From assembly GCA_026400435.1 (NCBI GenBank), contig JAPLOZ010000073.1:1-39718 (forward strand): a stretch of 39,718 nucleotides of DNA. The letters run 5' to 3'. The stretch is from Hyphomicrobiales bacterium. GTDB lineage: Bacteria; Pseudomonadota; Alphaproteobacteria; Rhizobiales; Rhizobiaceae. Shown in pieces: positions 24,733 to 33,733 of the stretch (position 1 is the stretch's first letter; every line of letters starts with the position of its first letter). The notes beneath the pieces were generated by a model that worked only from the letters and a program-made list of their open reading frames with translations, searched no databases and had not been told where the DNA came from. A program made the translations under genes and the position numbers.

Positions 24733-26160
24733 ATGGGCGTCCGCATAGCCATCATAGGCCGGCCTAACGTCGGCAAGTCCACGCTTTTCAACCGTCTTGC
24801 CGGCCGCAAGCTGGCGCTGGTCGACGACACGCCGGGCGTCACCCGCGACCGCCGCGTCCATGCAGCGAAGCTCTACGACATCGACTTCGATGTCATCGAC
24901 ACCGCCGGTTTCGAGGTAGCTGCAGCCGGCACCCTGCAGGCGCGCATGCGCGAGCAGACCGACATCGCTATCCGCGAAGCAGACCTGATCTTCTTCATGA
25001 TCGACGCCAAGGCGGGCCTCACCCCCGACGACAGGACCTTCGCCGAAGTCGTGCGCAAGTCCGGCAAGCCGGTTGTTCTTGTCGCCAACAAGGCCGAGGC
25101 GAAGGGCGCGCAGGGCGGCCTGCTGGAAGGCTATGATCTTGGCCTCGGCGACCCCGTGGCGGTGTCGGCGGAGCACGGCCAGGGACTGCCCGATCTGCGC
25201 GACGCGGTTGTCGAAGCGCTTGGCGAGGAACGCGTGTTCGCCGATGACGTGGAGGATGACCTTCCGGCGATCAGCGAGGCGCTGATCGGCGAGGACATCG
25301 TCGATCCCGATGCCGAGCCCGCCTATGACGACAGCAAGCCGATGCGGATCGCCGTCATCGGCCGCCCCAACGCGGGCAAGTCCACGCTGATCAACGCGCT
25401 GATCGGCGAAGAACGGCTGCTTACCGGGCCGGAAGCGGGCATCACGCGCGATTCAATCTCGGTCGACTGGGAATGGCGCGGGCGCGCCATGAAGCTGTTC
25501 GACACCGCTGGCATGCGCCGCAAGGCCAAGGTCCAGGAGAAGCTCGAAAAACTGTCTGTAGCCGACGGACTTCGCGCGATCCGTTTCGCGGAAGTCGTCG
25601 TCGTGGTCTTCGATTCGACGATTCCTTTCGAAAAGCAGGACCTGCAACTTGCCGATCTCATCATCCGCGAGGGCAGGGCGCTGGTCCTGGCCTTCAACAA
25701 ATGGGACCTGATCGACCGGCCGCAGGAAGCGCTTGCGGAACTGCGAGAGAAGACCGCAAGGCTGCTGCCGCAGGTCCGCGGCTTGCTGGCGGTTCCGGTT
25801 TCGGCAGAGACCGGGCGCGGTCTCGACAAGCTGATGGATGCGGTGCTGAAGACCCATCGCGTGTGGAACACGCGCATATCGACTGCACGGCTGAACCGCT
25901 GGCTGGAAAAGACGGTCGCGCACCATCCTCCGCCTGCTGTCGCCGGTCGCCGCCTCAAGATCAAATACATCACCCAGGTCAAGACGCGGCCGCCCGGCTT
26001 CGTCCTTTCCTGCACCCGGCCTGACGAGGTGCCGCAGTCATACGTGCGCTATCTGGTTAACGGCCTGCGCGAAACGTTCGACATTCCGGGCGTGCCCGTT
26101 CGCATGTCGCTGCATGCGTCCGAAAATCCCTACGCCTCGCGCGCAAAAACAAAAAAGTAG
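24733..26160 (+). CDS. der: Ribosome biogenesis GTPase Der (EngA)
   Basis: The 475-residue protein has the unique Der plan of two GTPase domains in tandem and a C-terminal KH-like domain. Domain 1 has G1 GRPNVGKST (residues 9-17), DTAG and NKAE; domain 2 has G1 GRPNAGKST (210-218), DTAGM and NKWD. The KH-like part (from about residue 385) contains the conserved [20 protein letters not shown]. Der is an essential factor for assembly of the 50S ribosomal subunit. The acidic linker between the G domains (about residues 170-200) is usual in alphaproteobacteria. Confidence 0.97.
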   Translation: MGVRIAIIGRPNVGKSTLFNRLAGRKLALVDDTPGVTRDRRVHAAKLYDIDFDVIDTAGFEVAAAGTLQARMREQTDIAIREADLIFFMIDAKAGLTPDDRTFAEVVRKSGKPVVLVANKAEAKGAQGGLLEGYDLGLGDPVAVSAEHGQGLPDLRDAVVEALGEERVFADDVEDDLPAISEALIGEDIVDPDAEPAYDDSKPMRIAVIGRPNAGKSTLINALIGEERLLTGPEAGITRDSISVDWEWRGRAMKLFDTAGMRRKAKVQEKLEKLSVADGLRAIRFAEVVVVVFDSTIPFEKQDLQLADLIIREGRALVLAFNKWDLIDRPQEALAELREKTARLLPQVRGLLAVPVSAETGRGLDKLMDAVLKTHRVWNTRISTARLNRWLEKTVAHHPPPAVAGRRLKIKYITQVKTRPPGFVLSCTRPDEVPQSYVRYLVNGLRETFDIPGVPVRMSLHASENPYASRAKTKK

Positions 26161-26177
26161 TGCGGCGGGCCGCCGGG

Positions 26178-26285
26178 CTGGATCGCCGTGCGTCCTATCG
26201 GACGCACACAGGACGATCCAAATTGTCGATGCAGCATCGGAATGATCCGAAAACCGGATTCCACTTTTCGGTCCGACGCTCTAGC
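26178..26285. repeat. Composite rhizobial intergenic repeat: stem-loop plus inverted copy 2 of the palindromic element
   Basis: Two parts lie side by side. The first is a nested hairpin: GTGCGTCC-TATC-GGACGCAC (26188-26207) inside outer arms GGATCG (26180-26185) and CGATCC (26214-26219). The second, 26233-26284, is an inverted relative of the element at 5737-5787: read on the minus strand it has CTAGAGC, the core CCGAAAAGTGG and CCGGTT, and imperfect arms (AGCATCGGA / TCCGACGCT). Neither part is followed by a T-run, so I do not call it a terminator, though it may affect the 3' end of the der mRNA. Confidence 0.75.
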
Positions 26286-26384
26286 AACCACATTCTCGCC
26301 CCATCTCCCCCGTTAACCGTACATCAAGGTTAATGCCGCAGTCTGCCTCTCCTGTTGGTCTATCGCGTTCTGGAGAGTAGTTCT

Positions 26385-27551
26385 GTGCATCGAGTGATGC
26401 GGCGCGCAGCCGCCACCAGCCGAGACAGCCGTTCTTTCCTGTCTCCTTTCATCCTTGGTGTCTGCATCTGGATGGGCTTCCCGACGGTCGCGGCCTATCA
26501 GGACATGGCAAGCCTGGTATCTGGCATCGAAGGCCATGAGACGCGCTGGAATGCATTCGTCGAGAAGGCCGCCGCCGGCTCGGTGCACGCCGTCGAAATG
26601 CCTTTCACGGACGCTGACATGACGACCGGCTCGATTTCAGGAGCCGGCATCGACGCTCCCGGCATCGGTACGGTCTCGCTGCGGGCCAAGACGGCAAACC
26701 CGGTTCCCGACGAAGACCGTATTGCCCGCGCTGACAAGCGCGGCCGCATCGTCCAGTTGGCGCCGGTGAAGCCGCCGAAGACCTTCGAAGCCGGCTCGAT
26801 GTTCAAGCGCACGAGCCTCTTGGTCGGTCCAAGGGCGGGCGATGTCAGGATGGCGTTCTCCGTGTCCGACATCCGGGGCAGGGAAGTCGAGATCGCGACC
26901 GCCTTCTACATGAAGAAAGCCAGGCGCGACACCGGCGTACCGACGATCCTTGCCAGCCTCGTCAACAATGACAGGCCAGACATCCTCGCGACCGCCTATG
27001 CTCCGGCTGCCCCCGACTATTCGAAATCTTCGCCCTTCGAGAGCCTGATGAGAGACCCCAACGATACCGGCCGTTTCATCCCTCCGGTCGTCAAGGGAGA
27101 TCATTCATGGATGAGCGCGCCGCTGCCACCTGAAGTGTTCTCCGGCAAGGAACAGGTTTGCCTCGCAAATGCGATTTACTTCGAGGCGCGTGGCGAGAGC
27201 CTGCGCGGCCAGGCGGCGGTAGCGCAGGTCGTGCTCAACCGCGTGCGCAATCCGACATACCCGAACACCATCTGCGGCGTCGTCTACCAGAACCAGAACC
27301 TCAAGAACCGCTGCCAGTTCTCGTTTGCCTGCGACGGCAAGAAGGACGTGATCGCCAACCGGAAAATCTACAAGACCGCCCAGGACATCGCGATGGCGGT
27401 GACGGCCGGCAAGATCTTTCTGCCCGAAGTCGCGTCGTCCACCCACTACTACGCGCAATATGTCAGTCCGGGCTGGGCGCGCTCGATGCAGAAGATGAAG
27501 AAAATCGGCCTCCACATCTTCTACCGCACCTACGGCGGGGGCTGGAGCTAG
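26385..27551 (+). CDS. SleB-type cell wall hydrolase
   Basis: The start is taken at GTG 26385, seven bases after GGAGAG (26372-26377), giving 388 residues. A hydrophobic stretch at about residues 22-38 (LSPFILGVCIWMGFPTVAA) is a signal peptide or membrane anchor. The middle (about 45-260) has no recognised fold. The C-terminal domain is the hydrolase-2 (SleB/CwlJ) type: AIYFEARGES with catalytic glutamate E267, QAAVAQVVLNRVRNP, TICGVVYQ and CQFSFACDG. The family cleaves peptidoglycan; in alphaproteobacteria these are not germination enzymes but probably take part in wall remodelling. It is transcribed alone between der and the ATP synthase operon. Confidence 0.88.
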   Translation: MHRVMRRAAATSRDSRSFLSPFILGVCIWMGFPTVAAYQDMASLVSGIEGHETRWNAFVEKAAAGSVHAVEMPFTDADMTTGSISGAGIDAPGIGTVSLRAKTANPVPDEDRIARADKRGRIVQLAPVKPPKTFEAGSMFKRTSLLVGPRAGDVRMAFSVSDIRGREVEIATAFYMKKARRDTGVPTILASLVNNDRPDILATAYAPAAPDYSKSSPFESLMRDPNDTGRFIPPVVKGDHSWMSAPLPPEVFSGKEQVCLANAIYFEARGESLRGQAAVAQVVLNRVRNPTYPNTICGVVYQNQNLKNRCQFSFACDGKKDVIANRKIYKTAQDIAMAVTAGKIFLPEVASSTHYYAQYVSPGWARSMQKMKKIGLHIFYRTYGGGWS

Positions 27552-27694
27552 GCTGCTTTGCACCGCCTTGCCGCTTTTGGCGGGCGGGGATTCGGCGAGC
27601 TGGGCGCGCCCAAACGGCAGCGCACTATGTCGCACTTCGGCAAGTGACTGATTTCATTTGAATAATTAGTCGGCAAGCGACCCCTTTGCCCGGC

Positions 27695-27723
27695 TTGACG
27701 GAGCCCATACCCCTAACTATGTT
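27695..27723 (+). promoter_or_regulatory. Promoter of the F0 ATP synthase operon
   Basis: TTGACG (27695-27700), a 17 bp spacer and TATGTT (27718-27723) form a good sigma-70 type promoter 58 bp upstream of the atpI start. No operator is obvious. Confidence 0.7.
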
Positions 27724-27780
27724 GCGCGCGACTTGGAGCGGACGGGAATTGTGCCCGCTGGCCGGGGTGTGGAGGTTGCG

Positions 27781-28173
27781 ATGGCCGGTACGAACGGGCC
27801 AGACGAAACCGGAAGATCCGGGCCAGGCAAGCAGGGCGGGGACCACCGCGACGACGACCTCGAACGCCGCCGCCGAAATCTCGAAGCATCCCTTGCCACG
27901 AGACAGCCGGACAGGCAGGAGAGGAAGGAAGGCGCCAGCGGCGCCACCGGCTACGGCCAGGCAATGAAGCTGTCCAGCGAGTTCATCGCCGGAGTGGCGG
28001 TCGGAGCCGGTCTTGGCTGGGGCATCGACAGGTTCGCGGGCACATCGCCGTGGGGTCTGGTGGTTTTTCTGCTGCTTGGCTTTGTCGCTGGCGTTCTCAA
28101 CGTCCTGCGCTCGGTCGGAAAAGTCGCCGAATTCGGCCAGGGATCCAGTCGCGGTCCCGACGCCCGGAAATGA
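27781..28173 (+). CDS. atpI: ATP synthase protein I (AtpI/AtpZ family)
   Basis: ATG 27781 has GGAG seven bases upstream and gives 130 residues; an in-frame TTG further upstream lies at the predicted transcription start. The first 55 residues are hydrophilic and highly charged, followed by two membrane helices (SSEFIAGVAVGAGLGWGIDRF and GLVVFLLLGFVAGVLNVL) as in AtpI/AtpZ proteins. It helps assemble the c-ring or moves Mg2+/Ca2+ for ATP synthase and is not needed for catalysis. It is the first gene of atpI-B-E-F'-F. Confidence 0.92.
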   Translation: MAGTNGPDETGRSGPGKQGGDHRDDDLERRRRNLEASLATRQPDRQERKEGASGATGYGQAMKLSSEFIAGVAVGAGLGWGIDRFAGTSPWGLVVFLLLGFVAGVLNVLRSVGKVAEFGQGSSRGPDARK

Positions 28174-28245
28174 GAATGTACTTCCCGGATTTTGCCGGGG
28201 TTTGAAGCGAACGCAGGCCGGCAGACGGCCTCGGGGGATTGAAAA

Positions 28246-29007
28246 GTGGCTACACCGGACAAGGTCGATCCGATCCACCAGTTCCACATCAACAAGCTTG
28301 TCGACCTGCACGTCGGCGGGTTCGACGTGTCGTTCACCAATTCGGCTCTGTTCATGGTCGTCACGCTGGTTGTCGCATCCGCGTTCCTGCTGTTGGCCAC
28401 CTCGAGCCGTGCGCTGATCCCCTCGCGCCTGCAGTCGGTCGCCGAAATGTCCTATGAATTCGTCGCCAACATGCTGCGCGACGCGGCCGGCAAGCAGGGC
28501 ATGAAGTTCTTCCCGCTGGTATTTTCGCTGTTCATGTTCGTGCTGGTTGCAAATCTGCTCGGCATGTTCCCCTATTTCTACACCGTCACCAGCCAGATCA
28601 TCGTCACCTTCTTCCTCGCGATGGTGGTCATACTTACGGTTGTGGTCTATGGCTTCTACAAGCATGGACTGCACTTCCTGAAGCTGTTCGTGCCGAGCGG
28701 CGTTCCGGCGATCCTGCTGCCGCTGGTCGTCGCCATTGAGATAATCTCCTTCCTGTCGCGTCCGATCAGCCTGTCGGTCCGCTTGTTCGCCAACATGCTG
28801 GCCGGTCACATCACGCTGAAGGTTTTTTCGGGCTTCGTCGTCTCGCTTTCCGCGCTGGGCACCGTCGGCATCGCCGGCGCCGTGCTCCCTCTCGGCATGG
28901 CTGTGGCGCTGACCGGCCTGGAATTCCTGGTCGCGTTCCTGCAGGCCTACGTTTTCGCTGTCCTGACGTGCATGTATCTCAACGATGCGGTGCATCCCGG
29001 CCACTGA
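28246..29007 (+). CDS. atpB: F0 ATP synthase subunit a
   Basis: The 253-residue protein starts at GTG 28246 (VATPDKVDP...). Its five or six membrane helices include the family signature [13 protein letters not shown] (about residues 181-193), whose arginine lies opposite the c-ring carboxylate and is needed for proton passage, and a further [22 protein letters not shown] helix near the end. It forms the two proton half-channels of F0 in the inner membrane. It follows atpI by 72 bp. Confidence 0.97.
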   Translation: MATPDKVDPIHQFHINKLVDLHVGGFDVSFTNSALFMVVTLVVASAFLLLATSSRALIPSRLQSVAEMSYEFVANMLRDAAGKQGMKFFPLVFSLFMFVLVANLLGMFPYFYTVTSQIIVTFFLAMVVILTVVVYGFYKHGLHFLKLFVPSGVPAILLPLVVAIEIISFLSRPISLSVRLFANMLAGHITLKVFSGFVVSLSALGTVGIAGAVLPLGMAVALTGLEFLVAFLQAYVFAVLTCMYLNDAVHPGH

Positions 29008-29074
29008 GTGAACAACCAAACGCCGGCGTGGTGCCGGTTCAACGAAACTTTGAGATCCACCAAGGAGTAAGAAA

Positions 29075-29299
29075 ATGGAAGCTGAAGCAGCACGGTACAT
29101 CGGCGCTGGCATTGCGTGCCTGGGCATGGGCGGAGCCGGTATCGGCCTGGGCACCATCTTCGGAAATTATCTGGCGGGCGCGCTGCGCAATCCGTCGGCT
29201 GCTGACGGCCAGTTCGGCCGCCTGATCTTCGGCTTCGCCGTGACGGAAGCTCTGGGCATCTTCTCGCTGCTCATCGCCCTGCTCGCGCTGTTCGGCTGA
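29075..29299 (+). CDS. atpE: F0 ATP synthase subunit c
   Basis: This 74-residue, two-helix protein has a strong ribosome site (AAGGAG 8 bases before ATG 29075), fitting the many copies needed per ring. Helix 1 holds the glycine-rich [17 protein letters not shown]; the loop has the conserved RNP (residues 38-40); helix 2 has the proton-carrying carboxylate E58 in AVTEALG. The ring turns as protons pass between E58 and subunit a. Confidence 0.98.
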   Translation: MEAEAARYIGAGIACLGMGGAGIGLGTIFGNYLAGALRNPSAADGQFGRLIFGFAVTEALGIFSLLIALLALFG

Positions 29300-29316
29300 T
29301 ATTGCTGGTCCGCTTT

Positions 29317-29343
29317 GAGCCGCGCCGCATCCGCGGCGGGCTC
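29317..29343 (+). promoter_or_regulatory. Stem-loop after atpE
   Basis: GAGCC and CGCCGC pair with GCGGCG and GGCTC, an 11 bp GC-rich stem with one bulged base and a 4-base loop, in the 61 bp between atpE and atpF'. No T-run follows. It could protect the 3' end of the atpE segment or reduce read-through, which would give more subunit c than b and b'; this is inference. Confidence 0.45.
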
Positions 29344-29360
29344 CGGTTCGAGGACATGAG

Positions 29361-29975
29361 ATGTTGGTGACGGATGCCTACGGGCAAGAAAGCGCGCCCG
29401 CCGCTGACGGCGGGCAAGGTGGCGAAGCGCCGGCCGATGCCGGGCACGTCGCGGGCACGGAAGTGCCGCACGAGGGTGGACACGGGGAGGCGAGTTTCCC
29501 GCCCTTCGATTCAACCACCTTCCCGTCGCAGATTCTCTGGATCGCGATCACCTTCGGTCTGTTTTACATGTTCCTCAAACGGGTCATCATGCCCCGCCTG
29601 GGCGGCATACTGGAGGTTCGCGAAGCGCGTATCGCCCAGGATATCGATCAGGCAAACAAGATGAAGGGCGATGCCGACGCGGCCGTTGCCGCCTACGAGC
29701 AGGAACTGGCGGCGGCTCGCGCCAACGCAAACACGATCGGCCAGAAAGCCAGCGACGACGCCAAGGCCGAAGCCGACGCCAAGCGCAAGTCTATCGAGGC
29801 CGGCTTGGGCCAGAAGCTCGCCGAGGCCGAAGCGCGCGTCGCCAAGATCAAGGACGCGGCGATGCAGGACGTTGGTTCGATCGCCGAAGAGACCGCAGCC
29901 GCCATCGTTGCGGCGCTCGGCGGAAAGTCAGCCAAGGCAGACGTCGCCGCTGCGGTGAAATCGGTCAGGAGCTGA
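29361..29975 (+). CDS. atpG: F0 ATP synthase subunit b'
   Basis: The 204-residue protein has a long polar N-terminus rich in Ala, Gly and Glu (about 50 residues), one membrane helix (FPSQILWIAITFGLFYMFLKRVIMP, about 53-77) and a long, alanine-rich charged helix that forms the peripheral stalk. The pair of different b-type genes is typical of alphaproteobacteria and photosynthetic bacteria: b' and b form a heterodimer. The next gene starts 4 bp after its stop. The symbol follows the atpG/atpF2 usage for b' and should not be confused with the gamma subunit. Confidence 0.94.
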   Translation: MLVTDAYGQESAPAADGGQGGEAPADAGHVAGTEVPHEGGHGEASFPPFDSTTFPSQILWIAITFGLFYMFLKRVIMPRLGGILEVREARIAQDIDQANKMKGDADAAVAAYEQELAAARANANTIGQKASDDAKAEADAKRKSIEAGLGQKLAEAEARVAKIKDAAMQDVGSIAEETAAAIVAALGGKSAKADVAAAVKSVRS

Positions 29976-29979
29976 AACC

Positions 29980-30471
29980 ATGGACGCAACCGCACTTGCG
30001 ACACTCTGGGCGACCGTGGCGCTGTTCATCTTCCTCGGCGTCCTGGTCTATCTGAAGGTTCCCGGCATGATCGCCAAGGCGATCGACGCGCGCGCCGTGA
30101 AGATCCGCCACGATCTCGACGAGGCCCGCCGACTGCGTGAAGAGGCGCAGTCGTTGCTTGCCGAGTTCCAGAAGAAGCGCAAGGATGCCGAGCAGGAAGC
30201 CGCCGGCATAGTCACTGCGGCCAAGCGCGAGGCTGAGTTGCTGCTTGCCGACGCTCACAAGAAGACCGAGGACTACGTGACGCGTCGCACGGCGCTGGCC
30301 GAGCAGAAGATCGCGCAGGCCGAGCGCGAGGCCGTCAACGAGGTGCGCTCGAGCGCCGTCGACATCGCCATCGAGGCCGCGCGCAAGCTGTTTTCCGACA
30401 ATCCCGAGATCAAGGCCGGCGAGGAACTCTTCAAGTCGTCGCTGCAGGAACTGAAGTCGAAGCTGAACTGA
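29980..30471 (+). CDS. atpF: F0 ATP synthase subunit b
   Basis: The 163-residue protein has an N-terminal membrane helix (TALATLWATVALFIFLGVLVYLKVPGMI, residues 5-29) and a long coiled-coil region rich in Ala, Glu, Lys and Arg. With b' it forms the stator stalk that links F0 to F1. It is the last gene of the operon, followed 22 bp later by a rho-independent terminator. The F1 genes (atpHAGDC) are not in the window, as expected for Rhizobiales where they form a separate operon. Confidence 0.96.
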   Translation: MDATALATLWATVALFIFLGVLVYLKVPGMIAKAIDARAVKIRHDLDEARRLREEAQSLLAEFQKKRKDAEQEAAGIVTAAKREAELLLADAHKKTEDYVTRRTALAEQKIAQAEREAVNEVRSSAVDIAIEAARKLFSDNPEIKAGEELFKSSLQELKSKLN

Positions 30472-30493
30472 CGTTTCTCTCTTGAGAACGACG

Positions 30494-30524
30494 AAAGCCG
30501 CCGATCAGGCGGCTTTTTCGTTTT
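30494..30524 (+). terminator. Rho-independent terminator of the F0 operon, overlapping the rnhB stop
   Basis: AAAGCCGCC (30494-30502), loop GATCA, GGCGGCTTT (30508-30516), followed by TTCGTTTT. The rnhB stop codon on the other strand lies in the loop, so the right arm also encodes the last residues of RNase HII. It may serve both converging units, with a TTTCGT tail on the minus strand. Confidence 0.88.
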
Positions 30525-31236
30525 CCGGATCGGCCAGCAGGCCAATGTCCAGCAGGTCGGCCTCGAACGTTGCTTGGCTCACGTCGACGAGGCGGAACGG
30601 CGCAAACGTCATCCGGTGCAGCCGGGTCGCCGGGCCATGCGCCGCGATCGCCGCGCGATGCCTTTGCGTCGCGTATCCCATGTGGATCTCCAGGCCGTAG
30701 CGCTCGTCGGCCCGGCCGCAACCCTGCATCATCCGGTCGCGCGTCACCTTGGCGACGATCGACGCGGCGGCGATCGACTGCGAGCGCTGGTCGCCCTTGA
30801 TCAGCGCCTTGCAGTCGCACGCCAGGCCGGGCGGCACGTCGCGCCCATCCGCGAGGGCAAGCCGCGCGACAACGGGCAGTGCAGCCAGCGAACGCCGCAT
30901 GGCTTCGAGGCTTGCCTTGCGGATGTCGCTTCGGTCGATCCCCTCGGCGCAGACCGACGATACGGCGATGCCAAGCGCCGTCTTGAGGATCGTGGCGAAC
31001 AGGGTGTCGCGCTGCGCAGCGGTCAGTCGTTTGGAATCGTCGAGCCCCTTGGGGATGCGTTTGGGATCGAGCACGACGGCGGCCGCGACCACCGGCCCGG
31101 CAAGAGGGCCCCGGCCGGCTTCGTCGAGCCCGGCGACCGGCCACATCCCGTTCTTTATTGCCTGTTTCTCGAACGAAAAATCCGGCTTCTGGGCCAGATC
31201 GAAGAGGGGCGGAGAATCGGGGCGCGCGCGAGCCAT
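30505..31236 (-). CDS. rnhB: Ribonuclease HII
   Basis: With ATG 31236 the protein has 243 residues and opens with [23 protein letters not shown], a start that fits the family better than a TTG 27 codons upstream. The catalytic segment [19 protein letters not shown] supplies D38 and E39; [17 protein letters not shown] and the GYATQRH loop follow. RNase HII cuts the RNA strand of RNA/DNA hybrids and removes single misincorporated ribonucleotides. There is no obvious Shine-Dalgarno at this ATG. It lies 112 bp after the radical SAM gene on the same strand and converges with atpF. Confidence 0.95.
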   Translation of the reverse strand: MARARPDSPPLFDLAQKPDFSFEKQAIKNGMWPVAGLDEAGRGPLAGPVVAAAVVLDPKRIPKGLDDSKRLTAAQRDTLFATILKTALGIAVSSVCAEGIDRSDIRKASLEAMRRSLAALPVVARLALADGRDVPPGLACDCKALIKGDQRSQSIAAASIVAKVTRDRMMQGCGRADERYGLEIHMGYATQRHRAAIAAHGPATRLHRMTFAPFRLVDVSQATFEADLLDIGLLADPENEKAA

Positions 31237-31348
31237 GTTGCGGCAATGCTCGCATCGGTCCCGATTCTCCGCAAGGCCTCGGGACCGTTTGGGGCGGCGG
31301 TCCGGAGGCGCCGTCAAAAACCCGGGGAAGGCTTGACGGATCGGGATT

Positions 31349-32554
31349 TCACAGCAGCATCAGCTGTTCGTTCGCCTTCGCGGCCTCGACGAAGAGGTCG
31401 GTCCGCAGCGCGGTTCGTTTCTGGTTGAAGCCGAGGCGTCGCGCCGCGATCTCGAACCGGCGGCCTATCTGCCAGGCGTAGGGACCGGTGCCGCGCATGC
31501 GCTTGCCCCACTCGGAATCGTAGTCCTTGCCGTCGCGCATCGAGCGGATCAGCGACATGACGTGCCGGTAGCGATCCGGATAGTGGCGCAGCAGCCAGTC
31601 CTTGAAGATCGGGCTCACCTCGAGCGGCAGCCTGAGCAGCACATAGCCCGCGTCGCGCGCGCCGGCCGCCCTCGCGGAGTCGAGGATGCGCTCGATTTCC
31701 TGGTCGGTCAGGCCGGGCACGATCGGCGCGACCATGACCGACGCCGGAATACCCGCATCGCTGAGCTGCCTGATCGCCTCCAGTCGCTTGGTCGGCGTCG
31801 AGGCGCGCGGCTCCATCGTGCGCGCCAGCACGCGGTCCAGCGTGGTCACCGACAGCGCCACTTTCGCCAAGCCGCGCGAAGCCATGCGCGACAGGATATC
31901 GATGTCGCGCGTCACCAGCGCCGATTTGGTCACGATGCCGACCGGGTGGTTGCGCGCGTCCAGCACCTCGAGGATCTCGCGCATGATGCGCCACTGCTTT
32001 TCGATCGGCTGGTAAGGGTCCGTGTTGGTGCCGATCGCGATGGTGCGCGGCTGGTAGCCCTCCTTGGAGAGTTCCTTGTCCAGCAATTTCGCTGCATCGG
32101 GCTTGGCAAACAGCTTCGCCTCGAAGTCCAGTCCCGGCGACAGTCCCATGAAGCTGTGCGTCGGCCGGGCGAAGCAGTATACGCAGCCGTGCTCGCAACC
32201 CCGATAGGGATTGATCGAACGGTCGAAGGAAATATCGGGTGATTCGTTTCGAGTGATGATGGTGCGCGGCTTTTCCACCTGCACCTCCGTCTTGAAGGGC
32301 GCCAGGTCCTCCAGCGATTCCCAGCCGTCGTCGAAGACATGGCGCGTAACCGGCTCGAACCGCCCGCTCGGATTGATCCCCGCCGACCGCCCGCGATTGC
32401 GATCGGGGCGTACCCGCATGCCGCTCTGCTCGATCATGGCATTCGCCATCTCGGACCTTCCGCTGCCAAAGGCCGCAATGTCGGCGCGCACGATCTGTTC
32501 CATCTTGGCTCTCTCCCAAGGCGACTCGGAGGGGATGCGATTCGTCGTTCTCAT
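31349..32554 (-). CDS. PA0069-family radical SAM protein
   Basis: From ATG 32554 (AGGAA eight bases upstream) the product has 401 residues; ATG 32503, behind GGGAGAG, is an equally possible start and would remove 17 residues. The radical SAM motif CX3CX2C is in [11 protein letters not shown] (C120, C124, C127), followed by [17 protein letters not shown] and the [11 protein letters not shown] segment typical of the PA0069/SplB-like (COG1533) group. These enzymes bind a 4Fe-4S cluster and cleave S-adenosylmethionine; the substrate is unknown, and a DNA photolesion role as in spore photoproduct lyase is only a remote suggestion. Divergent from the glycosyltransferase-like gene. Confidence 0.9.
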   Translation of the reverse strand: MRTTNRIPSESPWERAKMEQIVRADIAAFGSGRSEMANAMIEQSGMRVRPDRNRGRSAGINPSGRFEPVTRHVFDDGWESLEDLAPFKTEVQVEKPRTIITRNESPDISFDRSINPYRGCEHGCVYCFARPTHSFMGLSPGLDFEAKLFAKPDAAKLLDKELSKEGYQPRTIAIGTNTDPYQPIEKQWRIMREILEVLDARNHPVGIVTKSALVTRDIDILSRMASRGLAKVALSVTTLDRVLARTMEPRASTPTKRLEAIRQLSDAGIPASVMVAPIVPGLTDQEIERILDSARAAGARDAGYVLLRLPLEVSPIFKDWLLRHYPDRYRHVMSLIRSMRDGKDYDSEWGKRMRGTGPYAWQIGRRFEIAARRLGFNQKRTALRTDLFVEAAKANEQLMLL

Positions 32555-32655
32555 GAAACTATTCCTATTGTCGCGATGAGAACAAAGCAAGAACTTTTTC
32601 GCATGTCACCCGCGAACTGGCGCGGCAGCCGAGTTTCCGCTATGCGGCTAAGTGA

Positions 32656-33168
32656 ATGCTGACCGTGCTGATCGAGACCAGGAACGACGAGGAAGGCCTT
32701 GCGCGCTCTTTGGCGTCGCTCGTGGGGGCCGCCGTGGAGGGCGTGGTGCGCGACGTCATAGTCTGCGACCGTGGCTCCACCGACCAGACTCACTACGTCG
32801 CCGAACATGCCGGCTGCCACTTCATTGCCGGCGGCGGCATTGCGGCGGCGATCCGTCAGGCGAAAGGCGAGTGGCTGCTCCTGCTGGAGCCCGGAGCGCG
32901 GCTGTCTGAAGGCTGGGTCGATTCCGTCGTCGCCCACACCGCCAGGCTGACCATGCCGGGCCGCTTTTCCCGCGCCCGGGGCAACCGTACGCCGTTTCTG
33001 TCGCGCGCCTTTTCGCGGCCCACCGCGCTCGCCGAAGGGCTGGTCATCACCAAACGGCAAGCGACCGCGCTGTCGAGCAGCGCAACAAGTGCGGAGGCCA
33101 TCGCGCGGGGCCTCGCGACGCGCAGGCTCGACGGCGAGATTTTCGTCGCGCCGAGACGAAGCAGCTAG
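32656..33168 (+). CDS. Short family 2 glycosyltransferase-like protein
   Basis: The 170-residue protein shows the start of a GT-A fold: LTVLIETRNDEEGLARSLASLV, then VIVCDRGSTDQTHYVAEHAGC and GEWLLLLEPGA, where the last triad replaces the usual DxD by EPG. It is shorter than full GT2 enzymes (230 residues or more) and lacks the region that binds the acceptor, so it may be a reduced or non-catalytic relative. The frame is intact with normal codon use, so it is not an obvious pseudogene. It converges with moaB. Confidence 0.7.
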   Translation: MLTVLIETRNDEEGLARSLASLVGAAVEGVVRDVIVCDRGSTDQTHYVAEHAGCHFIAGGGIAAAIRQAKGEWLLLLEPGARLSEGWVDSVVAHTARLTMPGRFSRARGNRTPFLSRAFSRPTALAEGLVITKRQATALSSSATSAEAIARGLATRRLDGEIFVAPRRSS

Positions 33169-33187
33169 GTGCCCCGGGCGGGCTACA

Positions 33188-33733
33188 TCACTTGCCCCGC
33201 TTCAGGTGCTCGTCCAGCCTTGGAATGATCTCGACGAAGTTGCAGGGCATGTGCCTGTAGTCGAGCTGCGCCTTGAGGATGCCGTCCCATGCGTCCTTGC
33301 AGGCGCCGGGCGATCCCGGCAGCACGAACACGAAGGTCGCGTTGACCAAACCGCCCGTGGCCCTGCTCTGGATCGTCGACACCCCAATCTTGTCGTAGGA
33401 GATGCGGTGGAAGACTGCCGAAAACCCGTCCATGCGCTTCTCGAAGATGGGCTCCAGCGCGTCGGGCGTCACGTCGCGGCCGGTAAAGCCGGTGCCTCCC
33501 GTCGTGATCACCACGTCGATGCGCTCGTCGCGCGACCAGCCGAGCACCTTGCCGCGGATCAGCGCGGCGTCGTCGGTGACGATGTCGCGCTCAACCAGCG
33601 CGTGGCCGGCCTCGGCGATGCGGTCGGCGAGCGTCTGGCCGGATTTGTCATCGGCGAGGCTGCGCGTATCGGAGACGGTCAGAACAGCGATGCCCAGCGG
33701 AATGAAGGCGCGGCGCTCGTCAATCCTGCTCAT
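33188..33733 (-). CDS. moaB: Molybdenum cofactor biosynthesis protein MoaB-like
   Basis: Starting at ATG 33733 the product has 181 residues, as usual for MoaB. The molybdopterin-binding fold is seen in IAVLTVSDTRSLADDKSGQTL, VITTGGTGFTGRDVTPDA and VLPGSPGACKDAW. Proteins of this family bind molybdopterin; MogA and plant Cnx1G adenylate it before molybdate insertion, while the role of bacterial MoaB varies. Its start lies 14 bp inside the end of ispE on the same strand, so the two are translationally coupled. Confidence 0.92.
   Translation of the reverse strand: MSRIDERRAFIPLGIAVLTVSDTRSLADDKSGQTLADRIAEAGHALVERDIVTDDAALIRGKVLGWSRDERIDVVITTGGTGFTGRDVTPDALEPIFEKRMDGFSAVFHRISYDKIGVSTIQSRATGGLVNATFVFVLPGSPGACKDAWDGILKAQLDYRHMPCNFVEIIPRLDEHLKRGK

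Noticed and set aside
26188..26207. GTGCGTCC hairpin as rho-independent terminator of der
   Set aside because: No T-run follows on either strand; it is better explained as part of a dispersed repeat.
27625..29157. Open frame of about 510 codons on the minus strand
   Set aside because: It runs antisense through atpI, atpB and part of atpE; its Gln/His/Asp-rich composition is that of a complement and no domain is seen.
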